This document shows positions 14,880-22,462 of a DNA stretch of 32,599 nucleotides, piece after piece (position 1 is the stretch's first letter; the number at the start of each line of letters is the position of its first letter). The notes under the pieces are model-generated. The model saw only the letters and a list, made by a program, of their open reading frames with translations, was not told the DNA's origin and searched no databases. The DNA is from DATAXV01 sp036272915 (GTDB lineage Bacteria > Chloroflexota > Dormibacteria > Dormibacterales > Dormibacteraceae). The translations under genes were made by a program, and so were the position numbers. The DNA lies in NCBI GenBank assembly GCA_036272915.1, contig DATAXV010000056.1, positions 1 through 32,599 on the forward strand. Reading direction: 5' to 3'.

Positions 14880-15412
14880 TCAGTGGAGTGCGGCCTCCCC
14901 GGGGCCGGTGCCTCCGGCCGCGGTTCCCGGCCGACGGAGGGCGCACAGCCGTCCCCCTCCTCCATTCCTGGACAGAGGTCGGGATGAAGGCCGGCCTGGC
15001 CGGTGACCCGGCCGAGGAGCGACATGAGCTGCTCCCGCTCCTCGTCGTCGAGGGTGGCGAGCAGTTCGTCGTGAAGCACCTCGGCGGCGGCGGCGGCTCG
15101 GGGAAGGAGGTCGCGAGCGGTGGCGGTCAGATGGAGGGCGTACGCGCGGCGATCGCTGGGGTGGCGCCGGCGCTCGACCAGGCCACGGCCCTCGAGGTCG
15201 TCGACCAGCCCGACCATCGCGTTGCGATGGATGCCGATGGCGTCCGCCAGCTGCTGCTGTGACTGGCCGTCGTTCCGGGCGAGGTTGGCCAGGATCCCGT
15301 AGTGCCTCGGGTCCAGCCCCACCGGCAGCAGCAGCATGCGCAGGCGGGCGATGGAGTGGAGGCCGAGCCGGGTCATCAGGAAGCCGGCGTTGCCGGTCAG
15401 GGGATCCGTCAC
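14876..15412 (-). CDS. MarR-family transcriptional regulator
   Basis: Winged-helix regulator of 178 residues: DPRHYGILANLARNDGQSQQQLADAIGI (helices 1-3), HRNAMVGLVDDLEGRGLVER (recognition helix) and RHPSDRRAYALHLT (wing, with the DRR motif). The C-terminal 30 residues are Pro-rich and probably disordered. Start is GTG 15412; a TAGCAT -10-like box ends 9 nt upstream, so the leader would be very short. Divergent from two F420-type oxidoreductase genes, which it probably controls. Confidence 0.9.
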   Translation of the reverse strand: MTDPLTGNAGFLMTRLGLHSIARLRMLLLPVGLDPRHYGILANLARNDGQSQQQLADAIGIHRNAMVGLVDDLEGRGLVERRRHPSDRRAYALHLTATARDLLPRAAAAAEVLHDELLATLDDEEREQLMSLLGRVTGQAGLHPDLCPGMEEGDGCAPSVGREPRPEAPAPGRPHSTD

Positions 15413-15434
15413 CGGGCCCTGATGCTACCATTCT

Positions 15435-15461
15435 GTGATTGTCACGATAGGTGATTGTCTA
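15435..15461. promoter_or_regulatory. MarR operator candidate (repeated GTGATTGTC)
   Basis: GTGATTGTC occurs at 15435-15443 and 15451-15459 (16-bp period). The first copy is part of a perfect inverted repeat GTGA-TTG-TCAC (15435-15445). It lies between the MarR start (15412) and the PPOX start (15485); TTGTCA inside it could act as -35 for the rightward genes. Confidence 0.5.
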
Positions 15462-15484
15462 GATCGGTGCCTTTGGAGGAACGC

Positions 15485-15898
15485 ATGGGCAACTTCACGG
15501 ATGCGGAACGGTCCTACTTCGGCTCTCAGCGCCTCGGCCGGCTCGCCACGGTCGGGGTCGACGGGAGGCCTCATGTGGTCCCGGTCGGCTTCCGCTACGA
15601 CGCCGGCGCGGACAGCATCGACGTCGGCGGCCACGGCATGGATCGATCGATGAAGTGGCGGGACCTGCTCGCCAACCCCAGGGTTGCCTTCGTGATCGAC
15701 GACCTCGCATCGGTCGACCCCTGGACGCCTCGGGGCATCGAGCTGCGGGGCACGGCCGAGCTGCACGAGACCGGTGGCGAGGGGATAGGGCCGGGATTCG
15801 GTCCCTCCTGGCTTCGGATCCGCCCCCGGCGCGTCGTCGCCTGGGGGATCGATGGCGATGCCTTCCGGACGCCTCGAAACGCCCGCACGCTGGGATGA
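15485..15898 (+). CDS. PPOX-class F420-dependent oxidoreductase
   Basis: Small split-barrel flavin/F420 protein of 137 residues. Family signatures are LGRLATVGVDGRPHVVPVGF (residues 17-36), the IDVGGHGMDRSMKWRDLLAN segment and NPRVAFVIDDL. It belongs to the pyridoxamine-phosphate-oxidase-like group that in actinobacteria uses F420; the natural substrate is unknown. ATG 15485 was chosen for GGAGGA at 15475-15480. It is followed after 45 nt by a Ddn-like gene, so the two probably form an operon under the divergent MarR regulator. Confidence 0.88.
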   Translation: MGNFTDAERSYFGSQRLGRLATVGVDGRPHVVPVGFRYDAGADSIDVGGHGMDRSMKWRDLLANPRVAFVIDDLASVDPWTPRGIELRGTAELHETGGEGIGPGFGPSWLRIRPRRVVAWGIDGDAFRTPRNARTLG

Positions 15899-15943
15899 GC
15901 GTGGCGTGCCGATGCCTGACCTGAGCGTAGGAGGACTGGATTG

Positions 15944-16465
15944 ATGCCGATCGTCGTGCCGCCCCGCGGAACTCGCGGGAACGACTGGAAGATGCCCCGA
16001 CCGCTCATGGCGGCGATGGTCGGCGTGTTTCATCTCGCCTACCGCGTGTTCGGTGGTCGGATGCGGGTGCAGGGCCGTCCGCTGATCGAGCTGGAGACGG
16101 TCGGCGCCCGGTCCGGCCTGAAGCGCCTGACCGTGCTCGGCGTGTTCCCCGGCTCCACCGACGGTCCGGAGGCGGAGGCGCCCGAACCCCGGAGCTGGGT
16201 GGTGGTGGCGTCCAACGGCGGCTCACCGCGAAACCCGGCCTGGCTCCTGAACCTGGCGCGGCATCCGGACCAGGTCTGGGTCTCGGTGGCGAGGCAACGG
16301 ATCAGGGTCCGGCCGGACTTGCTCGAGGGTGCCGAGCGCGAGCGGGCCTGGCAGGAGATCACATCGCTGGCGAAGGGCTATGCCGGCTATCAGGAGAGGA
16401 CCGACCGGGTCATCCCGATCGTCCGCCTGAGCGCCGAGGGTCAGAGCGCAGATCCTCGAGAGTGA
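15944..16465 (+). CDS. Deazaflavin (F420)-dependent nitroreductase family protein
   Basis: Ddn/DUF385-type F420-binding split-barrel protein of 173 residues. Diagnostic segments are ELETVGARSGLKRLTVLG (family GRKSGK-like loop, about residues 43-60), WVVVASNGGSPRNPAWLLNL (residues 85-104) and RHPDQVWVSVARQRIRVR. Known relatives reduce nitroimidazoles and quinones with F420H2. AGGAGG (15929-15934) precedes ATG 15944 by 9 nt; TTG 15941 is an alternative. Convergent with the VOC gene. Confidence 0.88.
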   Translation: MPIVVPPRGTRGNDWKMPRPLMAAMVGVFHLAYRVFGGRMRVQGRPLIELETVGARSGLKRLTVLGVFPGSTDGPEAEAPEPRSWVVVASNGGSPRNPAWLLNLARHPDQVWVSVARQRIRVRPDLLEGAERERAWQEITSLAKGYAGYQERTDRVIPIVRLSAEGQSADPRE

Positions 16466-16496
16466 ATCGGCCGCGGTGTCGGAGCGCCACCTCGAC

Positions 16497-16529
16497 GGAT
16501 CGCATCTCCGCCGGCCGTACGGCCGATCC
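16497..16529. terminator. Possible hairpin between convergent genes
   Basis: GGATCG (16497-16502) can pair with CGATCC (16524-16529), with a smaller palindrome CGGCCGTACGGCCG (16512-16525) inside. It lies between the Ddn-like stop (16465) and the VOC stop (16544). The stems compete, and there is no T-run. Confidence 0.25.
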
Positions 16530-16543
16530 CGTCGCCTGTGCCT

Positions 16544-17257
16544 CTACTGCCGCTCGTCGCGGTCGGTCCAGGTGCAGACGCACACCTCGTTGCCCTCGGC
16601 GTCCGCCAGGACCCAGAACGACCGGGCGTGGGAGTCGTCGACGAGTCGGCCGCCGGCGGCCAGAGCGGCGTGCACCCGGGCCTCGGCCTCGTCGTGAGCG
16701 ACGGTGATGTCGAGGTGGATGCGGTTGCGCTGCGGCCGCGGGGCGTCCATCTGCTGGAACCACACGGCCGGAAGCTGGCCGGCGGGGTCGACGAGGGCGT
16801 CCTCCGGGCCCTCGCTGCCGGGTTCGTCGACGTAACCGAGCACCGCCTTCCAGAAGCGCCGAATCGCCCGTATGTCGATGGCGTCGATGGCTATCTCCAG
16901 CATCTGCACCGGCCGCGGAGACTCGTCCGAGGTCGCGCCGGTGGGGCCGAGCCCGAGCCCGGCGATGGCGTCGGCGATGCGATGGGCGAGCCGGGTGTCG
17001 AGACCGGTGACGACGCCCCGGGCCCTGGTCTGCACCGACAACTCGACCCGGTCCGGCCGCAGGTCCACCCTTAGGTGAGCGTTCGCGTCGTGCCCGCCGG
17101 CGGCAACGGCAACGGCGGCGACCTCGCCGGCTCGCGCGAGCGAGGGCACCGGCACCGAGGCCGCGAGCGTGCCCAGCAGGTAGCGCCAGCCGATGTCCGC
17201 GACCGCCACCGAAGCGGCCGTGCGGGAGAGCGGGGCGTCTGGATCAGCGTCCGTCAT
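16544..17257 (-). CDS. Fusion: degenerate pterin-dehydratase-like domain plus VOC/glyoxalase domain
   Basis: Protein of 237 residues in two parts. Residues ~20-110 follow the 4a-hydroxytetrahydrobiopterin dehydratase (PCD) pattern: GWRYLLGTL, AAVAVAAGGHDAN at the place of the HHPD motif, VELSVQTRARGVVTGLDTRLA at the place of LxTHxxGGLTxxDxxLA. Most catalytic His are changed (HHP to HDA, TH to TR), so this half is unlikely to be a dehydratase. Residues ~115-235 are a VOC domain (EIAIDAIDIRAIRRFWKAVLGY, NRIHLDITVAHDEAEARV, FWVLADAEGNEVCVC). Function unknown. No ribosome binding site is visible before ATG 17257. Confidence 0.8.
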   Translation of the reverse strand: MTDADPDAPLSRTAASVAVADIGWRYLLGTLAASVPVPSLARAGEVAAVAVAAGGHDANAHLRVDLRPDRVELSVQTRARGVVTGLDTRLAHRIADAIAGLGLGPTGATSDESPRPVQMLEIAIDAIDIRAIRRFWKAVLGYVDEPGSEGPEDALVDPAGQLPAVWFQQMDAPRPQRNRIHLDITVAHDEAEARVHAALAAGGRLVDDSHARSFWVLADAEGNEVCVCTWTDRDERQ

Positions 17258-17355
17258 CTGACGAGCATGCCAGCGAACGACGCCGCCCGCGTTCGGCCTG
17301 GGTGATCCGGGCTCCTGGTGTGATGGAGGGCGCCACTCCAGCCTGTCCGCGCGGG

Positions 17356-18609
17356 CTACGCCTGCACCACGGTCCCATCGAAGTGGACCGGGTCGACGTT
17401 GACGCCCCAGCCGAAGCCGACCCTTCCGTTGGCGTTGCCGGCGAACGCGTACAGGGTGATCGCGATCCCCTTCACGACCAGCCGGTAGCCGGCGTACTGG
17501 GCCCAGCTGGCGAGCTTGGGTGTCAGCCAGGCCAGGATCCGCTGCTGATCGGCCGGGCTGGTGAAGACCATGCCGAGGACGCCCGCCAGGTTCCTCTCCA
17601 TCGGGGCGTTGACGATGCCCGGCAGGTTCCCGGGAGGGTTGTGGACGTCGGCGCGATTGCAGTCGACGACGCCGTAGCCGAGGTCCCGGTCCCGAGGGAC
17701 GACGGCGTCGGAGTTCGTGTTCGGGTCGACCGAGCCGTCGGTGTAGGCGTTGGCCGTGGTCGCGTCGCAGTAGGGCGGGTTGGTGGAGCAGCTGAGGCCG
17801 ATGCTCGCGAAGTGGGACATGGCGTCGCTGGTCGTGATGGCGGGAAGGGCCCTGGTCTGAACCGGGGTGCTGCCGCCCGTCTGCCGGTCGTCAAGGACCA
17901 CGGACAGCTCCGAGTCGCCGGTCGAGGAGTTGGCGACCAGGTCGAGATTGAGGACGTGCCCGTCCAGCGAGCTGATGATGGTGTGGCCGGTCGTTCCCGT
18001 GTGGGCCTCGAGCCAGCTCCGCGCTGAGCCCCGCTCGGCGCCGTCGGCAACGGCCGCCACGAAATAGGGCTCGGCGAAGGCGGCCATGCTCGAGGTGGCC
18101 GAGGCGTTGAGATGGCTGGTGGACGCGGCCACGTAGGCGACGTGCTCGTCCGTGGTCACGCCGGCGGCGAGGAAACTGGCGCCCCGCGCGACCTGGCAGA
18201 TGGTGCTCGCCGGCCGCAGCACCACGGACTCCTCGCACTCGAGTCCCTTGGCGGTCAGCGCGCTCTGCACGGTCGATGGCGACCCCCATCCGCTGCCGCC
18301 GAGGCCGAGGCCGCCGATGTGCAGGGCGAAGATGGCCCCCACCACAACGACGACGATGAGGAGGGCGGCGAGAACGGCCCAGGGGCCTGTCCGCGAGCGG
18401 CGGGCGGCGGGTCCGCGGGGCGGGGCGGGTGCCCCCACCGGCGGCCACTGCCGCCCATCCCACCACCACCTTCCGTCGGCCGACACCTGCGCCTGACCGC
18501 CACCGCGCCCGGTTCCGGGCGCCGTACCTGGCGTGGGCCCCTGCGCGGGTACCCACTGCCGCCCGTCCCAACGCCATCGACCGTCGGGCGAAGAGTGGGA
18601 ACTGTCCAT
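17356..18609 (-). CDS. Membrane-anchored protein with two N-terminal WDGRQW repeats
   Basis: A 417-residue protein of unknown function. The cytoplasmic N terminus has two DUF2510-like units, SPDGRWRWDGRQWVP (7-21) and SADGRWWWDGRQWPP (43-57), in Pro/Gly-rich sequence. One transmembrane helix follows (about residues 75-97, AVLAALLIVVVVVGAIFAL), then an extracytoplasmic domain of about 315 residues with several Cys (ECEE, TICQ, SCSTNPPYC, DCNRAD). Its end (GFGWGVNVDPVHFDGT) suggests a beta-rich fold. ATG 18609 begins just before the first repeat; a -10-like TAGGAT ends 8 nt upstream. Not operonic with its neighbours. Confidence 0.8.
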   Translation of the reverse strand: MDSSHSSPDGRWRWDGRQWVPAQGPTPGTAPGTGRGGGQAQVSADGRWWWDGRQWPPVGAPAPPRGPAARRSRTGPWAVLAALLIVVVVVGAIFALHIGGLGLGGSGWGSPSTVQSALTAKGLECEESVVLRPASTICQVARGASFLAAGVTTDEHVAYVAASTSHLNASATSSMAAFAEPYFVAAVADGAERGSARSWLEAHTGTTGHTIISSLDGHVLNLDLVANSSTGDSELSVVLDDRQTGGSTPVQTRALPAITTSDAMSHFASIGLSCSTNPPYCDATTANAYTDGSVDPNTNSDAVVPRDRDLGYGVVDCNRADVHNPPGNLPGIVNAPMERNLAGVLGMVFTSPADQQRILAWLTPKLASWAQYAGYRLVVKGIAITLYAFAGNANGRVGFGWGVNVDPVHFDGTVVQA

Positions 18610-18617
18610 CCGCGGGC

Positions 18618-18623
18618 ATCCTA
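18618..18623 (-). promoter_or_regulatory. -10 box of a near-leaderless promoter
   Basis: TAGGAT on the minus strand, 8 nt before ATG 18609. The spacing puts the transcription start at or next to the start codon. No recognisable -35. Confidence 0.4.
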
Positions 18624-18738
18624 CAGAGTTCGGCTCCGCCGGGACCGGTGAGGGGCCGGACGGTCCCGGGAACGGCGATTCATGCCGGGGCGAGGCGACC
18701 TCGAAGCCCGCGTGCGCCGACGGCAAGCCCAGAGGAGT

Positions 18739-19725
18739 TCACATCGCCGGCGGGCGCGTGGGCCGGGCAGCAGCACCGGCCGCATGGCTGATCCGAGCCC
18801 CGAGCCGGCGGAGGTGCTCGATCAGTTCGGGCGGCTCCTCCACCTCGAAGTCGCTGCCGAGCAGGGCGAGGCGGAAGGCCAGCCACTCCAGCGTGTCCGT
18901 GTGCATCCGGATCCGGCAGCGGCCGGCGTCGTGCGGCTCGACCTCCACCGCTGGGCCCAGCCGCCGCGCGACCTCCTCGGCCGGGGCGTCCACCCGCGCC
19001 ACCGCACCATAGGTGGGAGCCAGCGAGTAGAGCCGCGAGGCGACGTAGGCGGCGGCGCCCCCCTGCGGCGGCGGCCGGGGAGTGAAGCGGGCGCCGGCCG
19101 GTCGCGCCGCCAGGATGCGGTCCAGGCGGAAGGTGCGCCAGTCGCCCCGCCCGCGGTCGTGGGCGAGCAGGTACCAGCGGCGACCGGCGGTGACCAGCCG
19201 GTGGGGCTCGACCACCCGCTCGCTCTCGTCGCCCTGGCCGGACCGGTAGGCGAGCCGCAGGCGCTCCCGTCCGGAGATGGCGGCAGCGATCTGGGTCAGC
19301 AGACCGGGGTCGATGGTGGGTCCGTCGCCCGGAGTCAGCGGCACCGTCGCCGCGTGCAGCGAGGCGACACGATGGCGCAGGCGTGCGGGCAGCACCTGCT
19401 CGAGCTTGGCCAGGGCGCCGGCCGAGGCCTCGTCCATGCCCTCGATGGCGTCGTTGACCACCGCCCGCAGCCCCAGTGCGACCGCCACCGCCTCCTCGTC
19501 TTCAAGGAGAAGGGGCGGCATCGCCCGGCCCGCGACCAGGCGGTAGCCGCCGGCCGCGCCCTGCGTCGCCTCCACCGGGTAGCCGATCTCGCGGAGCCTG
19601 TCGATGTCGCGCCGGACCGTCCGGGGGCTGACCTCGAGCCGCCGGGCGAGCTCGCTGCCCGGCCACTCCCGGGGCGTCTGGAGCAGGGAGAGGAGGCGGA
19701 GCAGGCGCGCCGGTGTGTGGGCCAC
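18739..19725 (-). CDS. WYL-domain transcriptional regulator (YafY/DeoR-like)
   Basis: Regulator of 328 residues: N-terminal helix-turn-helix (residues 1-55; SELARRLEVSPRTVRRDIDRLREIGYPV), a WYL ligand domain in the middle (VEPHRLVTAGRRWYLLAHD, with the WYL motif, and RTFRLDRI), and a C-terminal WCX extension. WYL domains bind small ligands or nucleic-acid ends in other systems; here no defence genes are near. It faces an epoxide hydrolase gene across a perfect 25-bp palindrome, so local repression of that gene and itself is the simplest reading. The GTG start has a TATTCT -10 box ending 7 nt upstream and no Shine-Dalgarno. Confidence 0.92.
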   Translation of the reverse strand: MAHTPARLLRLLSLLQTPREWPGSELARRLEVSPRTVRRDIDRLREIGYPVEATQGAAGGYRLVAGRAMPPLLLEDEEAVAVALGLRAVVNDAIEGMDEASAGALAKLEQVLPARLRHRVASLHAATVPLTPGDGPTIDPGLLTQIAAAISGRERLRLAYRSGQGDESERVVEPHRLVTAGRRWYLLAHDRGRGDWRTFRLDRILAARPAGARFTPRPPPQGGAAAYVASRLYSLAPTYGAVARVDAPAEEVARRLGPAVEVEPHDAGRCRIRMHTDTLEWLAFRLALLGSDFEVEEPPELIEHLRRLGARISHAAGAAARPTRPPAM

Positions 19726-19732
19726 GCATTCG

Positions 19733-19738
19733 AGAATA
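19733..19738 (-). promoter_or_regulatory. -10 box of the WYL regulator gene
   Basis: TATTCT on the minus strand, ending 7 nt before GTG 19725; implies a leaderless transcript. The palindrome at 19746-19770 lies just upstream, over the -35 region. Confidence 0.5.
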
Positions 19739-19745
19739 GTGCCCG

Positions 19746-19770
19746 AACTAGGTCGGTAACCGACCTAGTT
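19746..19770. promoter_or_regulatory. Perfect 25-bp palindromic operator
   Basis: Arms AACTAGGTCGGT (19746-19757) and ACCGACCTAGTT (19759-19770) are exact reverse complements around the single base at 19758. It is centred between two divergent -10 boxes (19733-19738 and 19777-19782), covering both -35 regions. Most likely the binding site of the adjacent WYL regulator. Confidence 0.8.
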
Positions 19771-19776
19771 GCTCCA

Positions 19777-19782
19777 TAGGCT
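19777..19782 (+). promoter_or_regulatory. -10 box of the epoxide hydrolase gene
   Basis: TAGGCT followed by 7 nt and ATG 19790; there is no Shine-Dalgarno in between, which implies a leaderless transcript. The operator palindrome covers the -35 position. Confidence 0.5.
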
Positions 19783-19789
19783 GCGCCGC

Positions 19790-20923
19790 ATGACCGATGA
19801 GATCACGCCCTTCCGCATCGAGATCCCGGACATCGACCTGGACCGGCTGCACCGGCGGCTCGAGGAGGCCCGCTGGCCGGCGCAGTTGCCCGGCGGGGGG
19901 TGGGTGCGCGGCGTTCCGGTCGCCGAGCTGCGAGTGCTCGCCGAGCACTGGCGCGACGGCTTCGACTGGCGCCGCCAGGAGGCCCGGCTCAACGCGCTGC
20001 CCCAGTTCACGACCCGGATCGAGGGACTCGACATCCACTTCCTCCACATCCGCTCACGCGAGCCGGATGCGCTGCCCCTGCTGCTCAGCCACGGCTGGCC
20101 GAACTCCATCGTCGAGTTCCTGGACCTGATCGACCCGCTCGTCGACCCGGCCGCGCACGGCCGCGAGGGCGGGCGGGCCTTCGACGTGGTGGCGCCCTCC
20201 GTGCCCGGCTTCGGCCTCTCCACCGCCCCTCGCCAGACCGGGTTCAGCACGGAGCGGGTGGCGCGGATCTGGGCCGAGCTGATGCGGCGGCTCGGCTACG
20301 AGCGGTATGGCGTCGAGGGCGGAGACCTGGGCGCCTACGTCGCTCCCGAGGTCGCCCTGGCCGCCCCCGACCATGTCGCCGGCGTCTACGTCATCGGGGG
20401 GCTGGGCCTCCCGACCGAGGCCGACCTCCCCGAGCTGACCGAGGACGAGCGGGCCGCGTTCGCCGCTCTCGGCGAGCAGAGCTGGCGGAGCGGCGTCGAC
20501 CACCACGCGCTGCTCCGCGCCGCCCCGCAGACCTTCGCCTACGGCTGGCACGACTCGCCGCTCGCGGCGCTGGCCTGGATGGCGCAGAAGTTCCACGAGT
20601 TCACGGTCTCCGAGCAGCCGCTGGAGGAGGTCATTGACCCCGACCTGTTCCTGACCAACCTCAGCGTCTACTGGTTCACCGGCAGCTTCGGGTCCTCGTC
20701 GTGGCCGATGTACGACAGCACCGGCTTCGCCTGGCCGCGGGGCCAGCGGGAGGCGCCGACCGGGGTCTACAGCGGCCCTCCCGGGATCCGCCGGCTGGCC
20801 GAGCGGCACAACCACATCGTCCACTGGCCGGAGGGCAACCGGGCCGGACACCACTTCGTGGCGATGGAGCGGCCGGAGGCGTTGGCCGCCGACATGGCCA
20901 TCTTCTTCGCCGCCGTGGGGTGA
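19790..20923 (+). CDS. Epoxide hydrolase (EHN/microsomal type)
   Basis: Alpha/beta-hydrolase of 377 residues that opens epoxides to diols. The N-terminal EHN domain (FRIEIPDIDLDRLHRRLEEARWP) is followed by the oxyanion motif HGWP (residues 101-104), the nucleophile Asp179 in EGGDLGAYV, the cap-region WFTGSF segment and the catalytic His at 354/355 (AGHHFVAMERPE). No signal peptide is seen, so it is probably cytoplasmic. ATG 19790 fits a leaderless promoter. Expression is probably controlled by the divergent WYL regulator. Its stop lies 11 nt from the stop of the convergent kinase gene. Confidence 0.94.
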   Translation: MTDEITPFRIEIPDIDLDRLHRRLEEARWPAQLPGGGWVRGVPVAELRVLAEHWRDGFDWRRQEARLNALPQFTTRIEGLDIHFLHIRSREPDALPLLLSHGWPNSIVEFLDLIDPLVDPAAHGREGGRAFDVVAPSVPGFGLSTAPRQTGFSTERVARIWAELMRRLGYERYGVEGGDLGAYVAPEVALAAPDHVAGVYVIGGLGLPTEADLPELTEDERAAFAALGEQSWRSGVDHHALLRAAPQTFAYGWHDSPLAALAWMAQKFHEFTVSEQPLEEVIDPDLFLTNLSVYWFTGSFGSSSWPMYDSTGFAWPRGQREAPTGVYSGPPGIRRLAERHNHIVHWPEGNRAGHHFVAMERPEALAADMAIFFAAVG

Positions 20924-20934
20924 AGCCGGAGCGT

Positions 20935-22404
20935 TCAGCTCCGGGAGAGGCGGTGCATCTCCTCGGCGAGGAGCGGATACAGGCGCCGGTAGGCCTGATA
21001 CCGCTCCTCGTACCGCTCCCGGTTGGCGGCGTCGGGCCGCACCAGGTGGACGATCGGGTTCCACGCCGCCGTGTCCACGCCCAGCGCCTCGGCGACGAGT
21101 CGGGCGTCGCCGTAGGCGGCGCCGATGGTGACGGCCCGAACCTCCTGGGGCAGGCCGACGACATCGCTGACGATCTGGGTCCACAGATCACCGCGGGTGC
21201 CGCCCCCGACCGCGACCAGGCGCCGGGACGGCGGCCCCGCCTCGGCCATCGCCTCCAGGTTGTGGCGGACGCCGTAGGCCACCCCCTCCAGGACCGAGCG
21301 ATAGAGATGGGCGCGCGTGTGATGGATGGTCAGGCCCAGCCAGCAGCCCCGCGCCTCGGGGTCGAAGAGCGGGGTCCGCTCGCCGAGGAAGTAGGGGAGG
21401 AGAACGAGGCCCTCGCTGCCGGCGGGGATCGAGCCCGCCTCCCTGACCAGGTCGCCGACGTCGGCGCCGGCGATGCCGGCCAGCCAGGTCGTGACGAGAC
21501 CCGAGGTGGCCATCCCCGCGGCCAGCGAGAAGCGCCCGGGGCGGGTGCCGTCGTTGGCCCAGAGTCCGGGGTGGCGCCGCCGGCGGTCGAGGACCTGGAT
21601 CAGGAACATGGTCGACCCGTACATGACCACGGTGTCGCCCGGCTCGCGAACGCCGACGCCGTCGCCCTCGGTGACGGCGTCGATGCTGCCGGCGAGCACG
21701 GGGATGCCCTCGGCCAGGCCGGTCTCGCCGGCGGCCCGGGCGGTCACGGTGCCGACGACGTCGCCGGGCCAGGCCAGGTCGGGCGGCGTCAGGCCGGGCG
21801 CGGCCGCCTCCCAGCCCCGGTCCCACCAGGTGTGGGCGGCGACGTCGTAGAGCGGCTCCGCCGTGCTCGCCGTGTAGTGGTCGAGGACGTGGCGGCCGGT
21901 CAGCCGCCGGGCGACGAAGCTGGAGCAGCTGTGCCAGCGTCGCGCCCGCCGCCGCACCTCCGGCTCGTGCCGCTCCAGCCAGGCCAGCTTAGGCCCGACC
22001 GACTGGGTGGTGAGCCGGTTGCCGCAGCGCTCCTCGATCGCCTCCTCGCCGAGGGCGGCGGTGAGGGTCTCGATCTCCTCCGTCGCCCGCCCGTCGATGC
22101 CGTAGAGGATCGCCGGACGGAGCGGATCGCCCTCCTCGTCGGTGATGAGGGCGCAGGGTCCGATGCCGCTGACGCAGATCCCCCTGGCCCCGCCGGCGGC
22201 CGGGCCGAGCTCGGCGATGAGGGCCCTGACGTCGCCCCACCAGATCGCCTCGGCGTCGTGCTCGAACTGGTTGGGGCGGGGGGAGGCGCTGCCGTGCGGC
22301 CGCTGCGCCGAGGCCAGGACGTCGCCGCGATCGGAGACCAGCACCGCCTTGCTGCTGGCGGTGCCGACGTCGATCCCCAGGAACGCTGCCTCCACCCCGG
22401 CCAT
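20935..22404 (-). CDS. FGGY-family carbohydrate kinase (xylulokinase-like)
   Basis: Sugar kinase of 489 residues. The N-terminal FGGY domain opens with the phosphate loop GIDVGTASSKAVLV and contains ISGIGPCALITDEEG and ILYGIDGRA; the C-terminal domain has AGSIDAVTEG, GDTVVMYGSTMF, LPYFLGERTP and VAVGGGTRGDLW. Closest by feel to xylulokinases; substrate not certain. ATG 22404 was preferred to the upstream in-frame ATG 22491, which would overlap the divergent GT20-like gene; GAAGG lies about 10 nt ahead. No sugar isomerase or transporter gene is adjacent. Confidence 0.9.
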   Translation of the reverse strand: MAGVEAAFLGIDVGTASSKAVLVSDRGDVLASAQRPHGSASPRPNQFEHDAEAIWWGDVRALIAELGPAAGGARGICVSGIGPCALITDEEGDPLRPAILYGIDGRATEEIETLTAALGEEAIEERCGNRLTTQSVGPKLAWLERHEPEVRRRARRWHSCSSFVARRLTGRHVLDHYTASTAEPLYDVAAHTWWDRGWEAAAPGLTPPDLAWPGDVVGTVTARAAGETGLAEGIPVLAGSIDAVTEGDGVGVREPGDTVVMYGSTMFLIQVLDRRRRHPGLWANDGTRPGRFSLAAGMATSGLVTTWLAGIAGADVGDLVREAGSIPAGSEGLVLLPYFLGERTPLFDPEARGCWLGLTIHHTRAHLYRSVLEGVAYGVRHNLEAMAEAGPPSRRLVAVGGGTRGDLWTQIVSDVVGLPQEVRAVTIGAAYGDARLVAEALGVDTAAWNPIVHLVRPDAANRERYEERYQAYRRLYPLLAEEMHRLSRS

Positions 22405-22462
22405 GCTAATCGAGCCTTCAATCGTCCGACCCCTGTCCGCGCTCCTCAGGGACAATTGAAGA

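Noticed and set aside
18739..20923. WYL regulator as part of a phage-defence system
   Set aside because: No CRISPR, BREX, CBASS or retron-like gene is nearby; the divergent epoxide hydrolase and operator indicate ordinary local regulation.
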